A stretch of 64,000 bases of DNA from Spongilla lacustris. Taxonomy: Eukaryota; Porifera; Demospongiae; Spongillida; Spongillidae. The position numbers and the translations under genes are program-made. The DNA lies in assembly GCA_949361645.1 (NCBI GenBank), contig OX442434.1:4404788-4468787 (forward strand), in the 5' to 3' direction. The notes below the pieces were generated by a model. It did not search any database. It had not been told where the DNA came from and saw only the letters and a list, made by a program, of their open reading frames with translations. This document shows positions 38,162 to 50,627 of the stretch, in pieces (position 1 is the stretch's first letter; each line of letters begins with the position of its first letter).

Positions 38162-41100
38162 ACGATCTTCTGGAGCTTTTCAGAACTGGTGGTGAACTGC
38201 CAGACACAAGCTACGTTTTTATGGTAAGTACTACCACACATTTGATTTCCCTGTGTTCATTTGTATATTGCATCACACATGCACATACTAACCATCAATG
38301 TGGTATGTGTAGGGCGACTTTGTGGACCGAGGATACTACAGTCTTGAGACATTCACGTATCTGTTGACACTGAAAGCCAAGTATCCAAATCGCATCACCC
38401 TTCTGAGGGGCAACCATGAAAGCAGGCAGATTACACAGGTCTATGGATTCTATGGTCAGTGATGTGTCTATGTGTCATCTGTGTGTGCCTGTTGCACATG
38501 TGATGTGTGCACATATTGGTACTTCGTTACACAAATACAAGTGCTGATACGTATAAGTGTGTGCTGTTGATGTAGCTGGAGTACTACATGTAGCTGTGGA
38601 ATGTTCTCCTGTGCTTACTCCTACTTCCCATTGCTGCAAAGGGCATAGCGTTATAAGAGATTGGTGATTTCCTACAGTTGTGTATGGCCACACTTTTTAC
38701 ACACACACACACACACACAGGCACACCTATGCACACACACAATGATTACACTAGTGAATGATTTATAGTGGTAGTGTATGGGTACTAATAGAGAAGAAGA
38801 AAAGTCCTGTACATGATCATGTGTGTGTGATGAGATGTACGTGTGTAGGAGAAGTGAGCCATGCTATGAGTGTAAGTGACATGCCAGCTGCTCGAATGAG
38901 GCAGTAATGCTGCTCTTATAACCATCAGCCTATAATGAGATGTTTAATAGTTATGTACATGTGCATGTATAATTAGCAATTGTGTCTTTTTGTCTGGAGT
39001 TGCTGTTGGTTGGATTGTCTTTGCTATAATGGATATTTATCCTTTCCTTCCTTGAAGATGAATGTCAAAACAAATATGGGAATGCCAATGCTTGGAGGTG
39101 CTGTTGTAGAGTGTTTGACTTGCTAACATTAGCAGCCGTAAGTGGACAGTTGTGTGTTGCATGCAGTGTACAATCCTTTGTGGGGGGGGGGGGGGGGGGG
39201 GGAACCATTTGGGTTTCAAATCTTTGATTGCTAATAGGTACACATTACTACAATGGTTCATTGGATAGAGTGGATGAGGTCTTGCCCAGTATGGATGTTA
39301 ATTATTCTTGGGCAGCCTCATTCATCTAATTCAATATCCTTACAAACCTGAGCCATTCACTTCATTTTTTTTTTTTAAGTAGGGGCCATTTTGATGATAG
39401 CTCAGTGTGGAGTACAGGTTGGGTTGCTGTATGAACCATAGAGGGCTTGGGCCATGACAGCTTGCATGCATCAAGCTACAGTGGTTATTTGTTCCCTCAC
39501 TTCTCTGGAAAAGAAGTCCATACTCAGGCATGGTGGCACTTTTATAAGATTACTAGGTGCATGTTCAGCAGTGTGTCAACCATGCTGGGAACGTGTGTAG
39601 CATGGTCAGTGTACATGTATTTGGTTATTTTCAAGAGTTGTTTCAGTTTAATTTGACCAACAACTGTTGGGTTTTTTTAAAACCTGTTTCATTCTGTGCT
39701 TCAGATAAAGTATATAGCAATGTGTACGTGTACCTGCACCTGATGAGACCACCCTTGTTCCAATCCTTCATCCAGATCATTGATGAGTCTATTCTCTGCG
39801 TACACGGTGGACTGTCCCCTCAAGTGAAAACCTTGGATCAGGTAATATTCACTACATGTAGTCCTCTTGTATTCCTGCCTTCCTGCTTCTACCCTTGTCT
39901 CCTTCGGCATAATGTTTATGTGCGTGGTGGTTGGTACCCACAGTAAGTACTACCTGGTTGCTGGTCCCCGTACAGCAAATCAGTTCTCTTTATTGATTAT
40001 TGTTATTGTGCTAATTTGTGATGTGTGATTAGGGTACCATTAGTGTACCATATATCAAAACGCAACACTTGTGTTGCAAACTAGACTTTCCTAAGCAAAA
40101 TCTATTGAACCCCGAACCAAATACATGTAGACAGTGCATTGTTGTGTCCTCTGTGCAAACCACACCCACACATGCTCAGCCTTGCACGGAACATGCGTGC
40201 CACTGCTCTACTACATTTATGTAGATCTGATCATCCCGGCTGTTCAGTACTATTTCTCTCTATTAGAATTGATGTGTACAAAATATAAGCTGGGTTTACA
40301 ATGTGACGCTCGCTGAATGTTGTGTAAGCGTCAGCTGATGTGACGCTGGAATAGACTTGAGTTCTATTCCAGCGTCATCATCACAAATTACAGACGTTGA
40401 CGCTGATGCAACATTCAGTGAGCATCAGATTGTAAACCCAGCTTTAGAATGAAATGATTTTATCACCTGATTTTATTACGTGATTAACCCCTTATCTTTA
40501 GTGTAACATCCATAATTTATTATATCGCAAACGTTATATTTTTTAAATATCAGTGTGCACACCTCCAGCCCTTACGTCCTCACAAGTGCAGGGTCCTTGT
40601 GCTATTAATAAGCACCGGCAGGATGTAGGGAAATGGGTTAATAACTTAACTATTTACCAGGGTGGGCTGGAATTAGAATTTTACATTGTATGGCGTGGAG
40701 ATTTAAATGTATCTGTTTATGTTAGAGGTTTCCTTACATACATGTATTTGGCCTACATGCACAGTGCTAATTATTAATGGTTTCTACTATGCATACATTG
40801 CCAACTTATTTTCTTTTTTGACAGATTCGTACTATCGACAGAGGAGTGGAAATACCACATGAAGGAGCATTTTGCGGTATGAACTACATGTACCATATAG
40901 GGTGTCATAAAGGAGAACTCCTTGTAGAGAGGACTCCTTGAAAGTAGACGTTTGGTGATGTGGGGCAAGGAAGTTGGAATCCTGAGGCCCTGTGGTGGAG
41001 GATTCCATAGGGCACCAAAAATTGAGTTTTAATTTATGGCCTGCTTCTGTAGACATGCATCTGTCTTAATGATTCACGCCTTTTATTTTAACACCTCTAT

Positions 41101-44100
41101 AAGTGTTGTTCTCCTTGTGTTTAGATATACACCTTACATGGTACTACATTCTTTGAGGACAAACACTTCATGGTTTTCAGGAAATCAACCGTATTGTTCA
41201 TTATACATTGTGGCAGATGTGGGCCTACAGATGTGGTGGCATCTAATACTATAATTTCCAACGTCCGTACGTACGTACGTACGTCCGCGTAACCACCTAT
41301 TTATAAACTCCGCCTAGCCTCTACAATTGTGGGTTTGAACACAACTAGCAACGCGTACCTAGCAACCAATAGAAACGACCACTCCCGCACAAATGACCAA
41401 TGGCAATTGACCGGTGTTCCTTCTTATCGTACAGACAGGAAGTAGTACATGTACATGTATTTCATTGCATGCGCGGGCTATTAAATAGGTTGTGTAGTAA
41501 CCGTATATTACAACAGGTGGTAGATTACTGTATGTTAAAAAAAAAAACATTCTGCACTTCTTATAGAATCACTTCCGTGATTTTTCACGGGGTAAGACCT
41601 AGTTTCATTATAATAAGCAATAAACATTTTCACTGTCACAACATTTAGTATCCCTCTGTTTCTTTCAGATCTTGTGTGGTCTGATCCTGAGGAGATAGCT
41701 GGATGGGCTATCAGCCCAAGAGGAGCTGGTTATCTGTTTGGAGCCAGTGTGACACAGGAGGTAAGTAATACATGTAAGGTACACATGTACGTATTCAGTG
41801 TTATGAGCCTGTGGGTGCATCTTTGTAACCATTATGCATGTAGGTATGTGGGTGTGTCTTTGTACATGTAACCATTATACTTTGTACATGTACATCTAAC
41901 ATTATACATATGGGTTTGCTTGCAGGTGCAATCTGTCTGTGGTGAGTCAGATACATGTAGCTAGGTTATTGCAGTAGCAGGCTCACTAATCAGACCACCC
42001 AGGTAATAAGACCACTTAACCACCCGATCATAAGACCACTTTGCCAATCTGATCACCTAATAAGACCACTAGTGCATAAATATTGGAGGGGCGTTTCTGT
42101 GTACCTTTCTTTCTCTGAACAGGCGATCAATGAAGTGGATTCCTAATACAGTTGGTAGCTCTAACCACCATGCATTCGATTGCGGGGAAAATCGACGATA
42201 CCGTACTAATGGAGTTAGCAATGTCTATGACACACACGAGCCAGCTCTAAGCTTGCTTTACAATCCTTGGCATACTTGTTCATCCTTCCAGCTGTTATTT
42301 TGTTACAATTCGTTTGTTTATCTGCTACTGGTGTTCTAATCAAAGCGCATTTTGAAAGGCGGGAAACTCGCCAGTAAGATCGAAATGGTCCTATTGGGGA
42401 GTTTTACCACAAGATCTGATTGTCCTGGGGTGGTCTTATTAGTAAGCCACTACCATATTCATCCAAATCTGTTTAGACTAGCACTGGTGTTATGGGTGTG
42501 GTTCTTAACCACACCTTGTTGCTGTTGTTGTATATTATGGGTGTGGTCAGTTGGGTTACTATTGGGTATGTTGAAAGTTGTGGGGTGTGGTTTAGTGCTT
42601 GCATGGTAGAGGAGGCCAAACTTGTGGTCAATTTCTCTTACATGGCCAATATGGCCACTTCATAACACTAGCTCCATATATGTCCACTTCATAACACTAG
42701 CTCCATATATGGCCACTTCATAACACTAGCTCCATATGAACAGCCTACTTGTCAGGAGCATATCCATAGAGGTTTCTGTGTTGCCCGGAACCCCCCTCCC
42801 CCATTAATCAATTGCAGGGTAATATTTAATAAACTTAACTGTTACATGTGTTAAATATTAAATAATCATTACATGCAAGTATATGGCCTATCGCAAGGGA
42901 CACCCCACCTCCACGTTCGATTAACGTACAAAGTTGGAAACACCGCCTTTTGAAATCCTGGATATGTGCCTGACGGTCAACTCCTCCCCTCATCCCGATA
43001 TCCTATGGCCCTATGGTTACCCTGTTAGCATATATAGTATATAATAATACATGTATCATAGCTAAGCCTCCACATTAACTAAGCCTCCACATCACCTTGT
43101 ACTAGCTAAACCTCCACATCACCTTGTACTAGCTAAGCCTCCACATCACCTTGTACTAGCTAAGCCTCCACATCACCTTGTACTAGCTAAGCCTCCACAT
43201 CACCTTGTACTAGCTAAGCCTCCACATCACCTTGTACTAGCTAAGCCTCCACATCACCTTGTACTAGCTAAGCCTCCACATCACCTTGTACTAGCTAAGC
43301 CCACATCACCTTGTACTAGCTAAGCCTCCACATCACCTTGTACTAGCTAAGCCTCCACATCACCTTGTACTAGCTAAACCTCCACATCACCTTGTACTAG
43401 CTAAACCTCCACATCACCTTGTACTAGCTAAGCCTCCACATCACCTTGTACTAGCTAAGCCTCCACATCACCTTGTACTAGCTAAGCCTCCACATCACCT
43501 TGTACTAGCTAAGCCTCCACATCACCTTGTACTAGCTAAGCCTCCACATCACCTTGTACTAGCTAAGCCTCCACATCACCTTGTACTAGCTAAACCTCCA
43601 CATCACCTTGTACTAGCTAAGCCTCCACATCACCTTGTACTAGCTAAGCCTCCACATCACCTTGTACTAGCTAAGCCTCCACATCACCTTGTACTAGCTA
43701 AGCCTCCACATCACCTTGTACTAGCTAAGCCTCCACATCACCTTGTACTAGCTAAGCCTCCACATCACCTTGTACTAGCTAAGCCTCCCCATCACCTTGT
43801 ACTAACTAAGCCTCCACATCACCTTGTACTAGCTAAGCCTCCACATCACCTTGTACTAGCTAAGCCTCCACATCACCTTGTACTAACTAAGCCTCCACAT
43901 CACCTTGTACTAACTAAGCCTCCACATCACCTTGTACTAGCTAAACCTCCACATCACCTTGTACTAGCTAAGCCTCCACATCACCTTGTACTAGCTAAGC
44001 CTCCACATCACCTTGTACTAGCTAAGCCTCCACATCACCTTGTACTAGCTAAACCTCCACATCACCTTGTACTAGCTAAGCCTCCACATCACCTTGTACT

Positions 44101-45174
44101 AGCTAAGCCTCCACATCACCTTGTACTAACTAAGCCTCCACATCACCTTGTACTAGCTAAGCCTCCACATCACCTTGTACTAGCTAAGCCTCCACATCAC
44201 CTTGTACTAACTAAGCCTCCACATCACCTTGTACTAGCTAAGCCTCCACATCACCTTGTACTAGCTAAGCCTCCACATCACCTTGTACTAGCTAAACCTC
44301 CACATCACCTTGTACTAGCTAAACCTCCACATCACCTTGTACTAGCTAAACCTCCACATCACCTTGTACTAGCTAAGCCTCCACATCACCTTGTACTAGC
44401 TAAGCCTCCACATCACCTTTAACTTGCCAAGTACCATCAGAATGAGTTACCTTCTCGCTTCACTTAACTTGTTGTAACAAGTTAATGCACTGTATACATA
44501 CATGCTGTATAGGCATACACTTTATACATGTGCTATACATACATGCTGTATAGGCATGCACTTTATACATATGCTGTACATACATGCTGTATACATGTTC
44601 TGAAAAGAGTCAGTTTCTATGGTTGTCTAGAGATTAGATTTTTAAGTGCCACTCAATACTACTGTATTACAATGTCCCTAAACTGATCCCCGCAAATAAC
44701 CTTTCATCTTGTTTATTGAATTTCAAAGTTCAGGATTATTGTTTTGTTCAATTTGCCTTGGTGTCAAATTTATTCTTTCATTGCCTGAGTATGCATTGGC
44801 TGCTGTGAATAGTCATCCTGATGGTCTAGAAGCTTATAACTGTTGTACTTGTATGTAAACTCCATATCACTGGTACATATCTATATGCAATGCACATGGA
44901 ACCTTGTGTTTGTGTTTCCCTTCAGTTTATGCACCTCAATGGCCTCAAGCTCATCTGCCGGGCACACCAGCTGGTCCACGAGGGGATCAAGTACATGTTT
45001 GACAACAAGCTGGTGACTGTCTGGTCAGCACCAAACTACTGCTATCGATGTGGGAACATAGCCTCCATTTTGGAAATATCCGAAGGGGACCGGCGGGAAG
45101 CAAAATTGTTCAAGGCTGTGCCAGAGTCAGAGAGGCTGGTACCTCCAAGGATCACCACTCCTTACTTCATGTAG
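37205..45174 (+). CDS. PPP6C: Serine/threonine protein phosphatase 6 catalytic subunit, nine exons
   Basis: PP2A-family metallophosphatase that acts with SAPS-domain subunits in cell-cycle, NF-kB and DNA-damage control. Exons 37205-37282, 37346-37441, 38158-38223, 38313-38454, 39058-39137, 39776-39841, 40825-40876, 41669-41760 and 44926-45174 all have GT-AG borders and agreeing phases, giving 306 residues (human about 305). Metal and catalytic motifs are complete: [62 protein letters not shown] and [12 protein letters not shown]. The N-terminus contains YLPENDLK as in PP6. The C-terminus is TPYFM where PP2A/4/6 enzymes normally end in the methylated Leu (TPYFL). Intron 8 (3.2 kb) holds a satellite and a MITE, and intron 2 ends in a CA repeat. 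Confidence 0.97.
38115..38156 (+). repeat. (CA)n microsatellite forming the 3' splice site of PPP6C intron 2
   Basis: A pure ACAC tract runs directly into the acceptor AG at 38156-38157, with exon 3 starting at 38158. There is no ordinary polypyrimidine tract. Confidence 0.9.
39180..39202 (+). repeat. Poly(G) tract in PPP6C intron 5
   Basis: About 22 consecutive G, 43 bp after exon 5. Likely length-polymorphic and able to form a G-quadruplex. Confidence 0.85.
40286..40446. mobile_element. Short MITE in PPP6C intron 6
   Basis: About 160 bp with inverted ends (AAGCTGGGTTTACAAT at the left, its complement at the right). Inner similarity continues through CTGAATGTTG and a central GGAATAGACTTGAGTTCTAT hairpin. 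Flanks are TA-rich and the target duplication is not clear. Confidence 0.75.
41973..42453. mobile_element. MITE in PPP6C intron 8
   Basis: About 480 bp bounded by imperfect inverted ends. The left end contains GGCTCACTAATCAGACCACC; the right end contains GGTGGTCTTATTAGTAAGCC. Inside, AATAAGACCAC recurs. No convincing coding capacity. Confidence 0.65.
42640..42742 (+). repeat. About 32-bp tandem repeat, three copies
   Basis: The unit is CCACTTCATAACACTAGCTC plus CATATATGG, in PPP6C intron 8. Confidence 0.85.
43065..44420 (+). repeat. 27-bp satellite in PPP6C intron 8, about 50 copies
   Basis: The unit is AGCTAAGCCTCCACATCACC plus TTGTACT, with AAACC and CTAACT variants and one deleted unit near 43300. 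It occupies the intron upstream of the last exon. Confidence 0.97.
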
Positions 45175-46475
45175 AGCAGCCAGCTGATGTATATAGAGGT
45201 GTCTGTACTGTCAGCATACTTCTCTTCTGTGTGTAGACTTGAACATTTCTCACTGACTGTGTTGACTGACTGGAGTGCTCTACTTGTTTTATATTCTTCT
45301 TCTTAACAAATTTATTATTAGTACATGTGAAGAGTTATTAACCATTTTGTATGCCTTATTCTGTGACGTTCGCATGATTCAGCCATGGTCGGATGTCTCA
45401 TATTGTTGACTACTCTATATATTTTCTGGATCAGATTTGTTTCATGTTCAGGTGCAGGCATGTTTTTATTTTTTTATTTTTAGGTGTACTTATATTACAT
45501 ACACAAACATTAGGGCATACAAACAAAATATTAATTAACTAAGCCAACTCCCATGTTGCTTCCCTGGTTGTTAACCTTACGTAATGCAAATGACTCTTCG
45601 CATGTAGCTGCTACATCATGGGTCATATCACACAATATCAAAGATAAGAACCTATTAGGACTACCATGACAAAGCACACGTGCATTAATTAGTGCTAGAC
45701 TTTTTTTTTTTCAAACCCTGTTGAAATTTCAAGCTTGATCTCCATGGCCAGTTCTGAGTTCGTATCAATTCCAGATATATTGCATCTGTCTAGCTAGCTC
45801 GGATTCAGGCCGTGATTTCGAATTGCATAGGACTCATTCAGCATGAAATATGGGCCTACTAGGATAGATATGGTGGCACATGTACATGTGGGCCTATATA
45901 AATAATTATCATAGTAATAGGAATAATAACGTTATGTATGTTAATTTATCCTGCTGTAACTGTATGATATACGGGGTGTTTCACAATCAAGGAATTCAAA
46001 ATTGTTTATTTATAAACTAACCACAAACAGTTAACTGTTGCTAAATGTTCTAATAACGCGGGCTTAAATGTTGATGTAAACAAACTAAATACTAATTTAA
46101 ATATAATTACCCAAAATCAAAGGGATTAATATTAAAGAAAATGAATTAATAATTACCGATAACACCTAATTAGAAACATACTATTTTAGAGGTATCCAAA
46201 AGCTCCAACATTTAATATCAACCTGGCCGAAATTCAAACCACTAAATCAAGATACAACGGCCCCTAAATCAAGTACATTGCGAAAATAAAAAAATAAAGA
46301 TTTCAATTTTGAGTGCATGACTTCTAAACGGAAGTAGTTAATTAAATACAGTTTGCAGCTTTTAACTGAGCACACGGACAAGGGGGATCTGGCAGCATCT
46401 CCCAGATAAATAAGAGGAATCCTTTGGGGGCATCACAAAAAAAAAAACGTACAGAGTCTAGCTCTTCCAGCAAAC
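45175..46475. other. PPP6C 3' flank, no gene recognised
   Basis: Should include the PPP6C 3' UTR. No AATAAA lies close to the stop codon, so the polyadenylation site is not assigned. An AT-rich block at 45890-46350 begins near ACGGGGTGTTTCACAATCAA, which looks like a transposon end but has no partner here. Confidence 0.45.
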
Positions 46476-46479
46476 CCCC

Positions 46480-46902
46480 ACATCTAGCTGTGAGCAGTTA
46501 ACTGACATGTGCAGACAGATAGCTTCTGCACCTCTCAAAGAACCATATCCACAACTTGGCATGCCTCAACTGTTTTATGAACAGTCCAACGTCAAGACTG
46601 GGGACTTTGGATCTCTATTACCGTGTCAATGGCGATCCCTGTATGATGGATGTCCCCAGAAAACGTGGTTATGTGTTTCTTTGGGGGTGATCTTGTGGAA
46701 GATGTTCTCTTTTGGAATGCAGCCATATTATGAGCTAAGCGATGAGGGGGTGACCCAGCTGATCAGGAAGGGGAAACACCTATATGTCCTAACAGATTGT
46801 CCAGCGAAGGTCTATGAGATAATGAAGGAATGCTGGAATATGGATACTGTTTGCAGGCTGATATTTTGTGAACTTCATGAGGCTGGTCAGCTACCATTTT
46901 AG
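46480..46902 (+). pseudogene. Receptor tyrosine kinase C-lobe fragment without catalytic loop
   Basis: Begins with a piece like the alpha-E helix (MCRQIASA), jumps to VKTGDFG (the DFG loop), then LPCQWRSL and WLCVSLGVILWKMFSFGMQPYY, the APE-to-helix-F segment of receptor tyrosine kinases with WSFGV degraded. It ends with LSDEGVTQLIRKGKHL and CPAKVYEIMKECWN. The HRDLAARN catalytic loop that should precede DFG is gone, and the WM..E/DVWSFG residues are replaced. It stops at 46900-46902. N-lobe, transmembrane and extracellular parts are absent. It cannot be an active kinase. Confidence 0.72.
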
Positions 46903-47099
46903 TACCTCTACTGATTAGGATCAGCATGGTGGGCATGGCCAAAGTGGCTCTGTCTCTCTGAGTTGTGGTGTCTTGACTGAGGTTCTGCAAAATGATAGTT
47001 GGGCTCTGAATGCAATACAAAAAAAAAAAATTAATAATCAGTAACCCTGCTACAAATAATTAAAAAAAAAAAAACATTTTATCTATGAGAGTATATGGA

Positions 47100-47620
47100 T
47101 GTGATGGCAATGGTGGTGAAAAGGGAAAGAAACAAGTCATTGGTCTGAGATGCAATTAACATATATAATAATCCTATGTTGCATTTTACTTGCTAAATAT
47201 AGGACTTGAATAAAGTACATTTGTACAACACAAGTGTACAGCACATGTTTTACAGTGCACACATGTACTGTACACAAATACAGCATATGCATGTGTACAG
47301 TAAATTCATTTGTTACATGTAAGGTAGGAGGTTCAGTGAAGCAAGAAGACAAAGTATTCCAGATGAGATGGTACACATAAATGTAAGCCCACATAAGGCA
47401 AATGGAAGGTGTGGAGCAGTTCATGCTGCTTTCCTAATACATGATGTAGAGCAGTCTATGCACATACTTTATTTATGCAAAACGTAAACTGCTAGAGCTT
47501 AGCCTCAGTGCACCCTAAACAGTGTATGCAGGCTTCTGTCATTAGACTGATCTACGTGTACTGTACAATGAGATGATGTAAAAAGGAAGGGAATAATGGA
47601 TCAACAAAACGAAGAACATA
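47100..47620. other. Decayed relatives of the 10.75-kb foldback element
   Basis: Contains TGCTAAATATAGGACT-like and GTAAAAAGGAAGGGAA-like phrases also found in the 10.75-kb arms, in scattered order. No gene seen. Confidence 0.4.
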
Positions 47621-47789
47621 ATATGCTATTTATGCTGAAGAGAGTCAGCTGATGCAACAATGCGTGGTTGCAGCAGTTTCAATGGTTATCTAAAGTACGT
47701 GATGGAATATAGGATGATGGTGCTATTTGCGTTTACGACACCACAAAATGTAATCTAAGTCTAATATACTACTGCAGCTAAAAGGTAGT

Positions 47790-48242
47790 TGCTAAGTGCC
47801 ACTCAATACTACTGTATTACAACATCCCTAAACTGATCCATGTAAAGCAAATTACTTCAGTTGTGTCTTGTTTATTAAATATGACAAAACAAATAAAGGC
47901 AGATTGAACAGGGGGGAAAAATGCATATGCAATCCTGAACTTTGGAATTCATTATTGCTAGAGTACTATTGAGCAGGATGACTGAATACTACTATAGCCA
48001 TCCTGCTCGAAAATGAGATTAATAACTATTGTAAACTCCGTACCACTGGTATATATCTATATGCAATGCACATGGAACCTTGTGTTTGTGTTTCCCTTCA
48101 GTTTATGCACCTCAATGGCCTCAAGCTCATCTGCCGGGCACACCAGCTGGTCCACGAGGGGATCAAGTACATGTTTGACAACAAGCTGGTGACTGTCTGG
48201 TCAGCACCAAACTACTGCTATCGATGTGGGAACATAGCCTCC
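47790..48242 (+). pseudogene. Partial duplicate of PPP6C intron 8 end and exon 9
   Basis: 48055-48242 repeats 44879-45066 base for base or nearly so (offset 3176). It includes the 3' splice site and the first 47 codons of exon 9 ([15 protein letters not shown] to CRCGNIAS-type sequence), then breaks off and hits a stop at once (GTGTGA). Upstream, 47790-47890 matches 44640-44720. Between them a segment is inverted: CAATCCTGAACTTTGG here is the complement of the original CCAAAGTTCAGGATT-like run. It lacks the C-terminal tail and cannot replace the true exon. Confidence 0.85.
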
Positions 48243-48478
48243 GTGTGATGGACAGATCGATGGCATGCATAGTCAAGTGTGGAGCATGCGCATCGATGGT
48301 ATATGATGATCTTGAGCCACGAAGTCACATGATTGCAGAACGTAGCAACGAAAAGCTCAATTTGGCACAAAGCCAAAAAAGGTTAGGCTGTATGGCTGAT
48401 CGTTCTTTTCAGGCTGCAATAAGAGATGCAAACAAGCATCATCCGCATTAATTATTTGCTGCCTTGTACTTGAGAAAC

Positions 48479-48778
48479 TCACCAGATAAAGGTTTTAGAC
48501 CATGCAGGCTCAGTTCCAACACTGTGGCAAACTTCAGTAAGCAATGTTGCAGTGATGTACCGTAACTCATTGTGCCGAATAGTAGGATAACCACTACAAG
48601 GACAGTTTAAGGCATGTTTTATAGAAGATGTCTTGCCACAAACACAGGTCGAAGGAAGCGAGTTAGGTTGCCAACCATAGCGCAAGCAAATATCATCACT
48701 AAATGCTCCCTTATGTAAGGCAAAGCCATGTTCTTGGATAGAAGACATGTGGAAACACCATGCATGTTTCACTGGCAA
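48479..48778 (-). pseudogene. C-terminal fragment of a retroelement protein (HALNCPCxGYPxIRHNE type)
   Basis: The minus-strand frame encodes ALHKGAFSDDICLRYGWQPN, then a Cys/His cluster CVCGKTSSIKHALNCPCSGY, then PTIRHNELRYITATLLTEVC. This pattern is a common tail of reverse-transcriptase-bearing elements in sponge, cnidarian and other invertebrate DNA. Nothing of the RT itself remains. Confidence 0.6.
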
Positions 48779-48789
48779 CTTCTATTGAT

Positions 48790-49415
48790 GGAACGTTACA
48801 CACATGTACAGCTAATTCAAGGCAGAACTGTATGTTCACCAATTGTGTTTCATTTTTAGGCAGGCAGTATGGGACCTTCAATTGGCAGCCTTTTCTTACA
48901 TGAACTGGTAGCTGAGAAGAAGATTGATCATGAAGTCAATGAAGTGCCATGCACGCTTTAATTGTTTAGAGAAGAAGATGAACCAAGGCTTGTGATCAAA
49001 TAGATATGTGTCTGCATATTAATTATTAGCAATGCTGCTGCCACTCTATAGCTTCCCGCCAAAGTATGCCACGCGTCCTCGTCGAGTCGTCGCGTCACAA
49101 CGTAGTCGTAGCTTAACACTTCTTTTAAGTCTCAGGCAACGAGTCATACAACGCGGACAACTGATTGCTGCATTCACCCTCCATAGAAAGCGCACGAGTG
49201 CAAAAATGCATGCAACTCTTAAATGTAAGTTAGCCGTAGGTTAACTGCGGTTAATGGACCGACTCGGTCATTGGTGTCTGCGCATGCGTGACCGACGGCA
49301 GTTGCGAACTGACTTGAGTGGCGGGTGATTTTTATTTTTATTTTTTGTTTCCTGTAAACCTAGCAAGATGGTTTGTTACCACCGTAGAACTCTCCGGCCT
49401 TTGGCCGTGATCAGG
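48790..49415. other. No gene recognised
   Basis: A 70-codon frame at 49032-49244 is Arg/Leu-rich, without motif. Not called. Confidence 0.4.
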
Positions 49416-49417
49416 AG

Positions 49418-49618
49418 CAGGGCCGGTGAGAGCCGTAGTGAGGCCCGGGGTAACATATCATTTGAGGGCCCCATAGGCCCTGAAAATACGACCCCCTTGA
49501 GATTGACCCGCTGGGCCCCCTATTATACCTTGGGGCCCCTATTATACCTTGGGGCCCGGGGTAAGTAACCCCGCTTACCCCCCCCCCCCCCCCCCCCCCC
49601 CCCCTCTCACCGGCCCTG
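49418..49618. mobile_element. 201-bp MITE with perfect 15-bp inverted ends
   Basis: Ends CAGGGCCGGTGAGAG and its exact complement. The interior is GC-rich with GGGCCCC repeats (49470-49565) and a 25-base poly(C) tract next to the right end. The CAGGGCCGG start is hAT-like, but the 8-bp flanks do not match, so target duplication is unproven. Confidence 0.75.
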
Positions 49619-49619
49619 C

Positions 49620-50550
49620 ATTCCAGTAGGTTCCTCCTGGCTCCCCCATGCATTCCCGCATCGGTCGTAGCGGAAGGGGGGCGTCCTATCGGGGTCGATG
49701 GGCGCGCGAGCCAGGGGGATGGGCCCAACACCCTGCCAAACCCTTGCTAGGGACAGGTCGTGGGGCGTGCGGGGGTAGTGGGGTTGCGTCGCCGTATCGC
49801 GTACAGGAGAGTCCATTAACATATTGTCACATGGCACCGTAGCAACGGTTACTAAGGCGGATAACGTAACTGCAAATCCTCTATACATGTAGATCGTAAC
49901 GATGAACATGTAACGGACGTGACCAGAGATCATAATTTGGCCACGACCCTGAATGAGAACGTGTATTGTGTTATGCATTCAAAATAAAGTAGGCGTCTGT
50001 TCAGTGTCCACTGACGAACCCAAATACCACTCGGAGCTGGATTTATTTCAGTCCAACTCTGTCACCATCTCAGCTAGATTCATTTCGACATGTAAAATGC
50101 CTCCAACCCCCGCGCCGCCATGTATGCGTACGAGATGTATTTGCTATTTTACCACCGGATACGATATCACAAGAATCTCTGCTGAGTGTAATAATGAATG
50201 CTTTCCAGAGGCAGAGTCAGCAATAATAATTAAATCATAGTTGCCAACCGTCCCGGAGCGTCCCGGATTTTGTACCGTTGCCCCTGAAGAGTCCTGGATG
50301 GCCCATTGTAACGCGGATCCGTGCTAGCTGGGCGTGTCCCTACCTTACGCCACGCTAAGCCAATAGCCGCACGGGACTTGTTTCTGCCATTTTAGCGTGG
50401 GTGTTAATTTTGTAATTAGTGAATTCGATGCATTCCTCGTGACGTGACGATTAAAACAAGTCTTAGTTCCAATTCCCGTTATTAAATTGTTTTGATGGCC
50501 TGGGGAGAAAACCCGCAAACTCCCCCGTACCTTAAAACGTTACATCATGT
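49620..50550. other. Intergenic, no gene recognised
   Basis: Frames at 49648-49842 and 49953-50240 show no motif. The phrase GTCCCGGAGCGTCCCGGATT at 50250-50270 looks like mobile-element debris. Confidence 0.4.
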
Positions 50551-50563
50551 CAACAGTAAATGG

Positions 50564-50572
50564 TATATATAA
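50564..50572 (+). promoter_or_regulatory. Candidate TATA box of the 3CxxC protein gene
   Basis: TATATATAA, 56 bp before the start codon at 50628, a workable distance for a short 5' UTR. Confidence 0.5.
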
Positions 50573-50627
50573 GTAATATAACCCGGGTCAACTGCAGGAG
50601 TTCTGAAACTGCGATATAAACATTGCG

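Noticed and set aside
41255..41290. GTACGTACGTACGT palindromic run as a regulatory site
   Set aside because: A short tetranucleotide microsatellite in an intron with no other evidence.
43065..44420. Regularly spaced short repeats resembling a CRISPR array
   Set aside because: Units are contiguous with no unique spacers, in an animal phosphatase intron. It is a satellite.
45965..46010. ACGGGGTGTTTCACAATCAA as a mariner-like end
   Set aside because: No inverted partner or transposase found nearby in the window.
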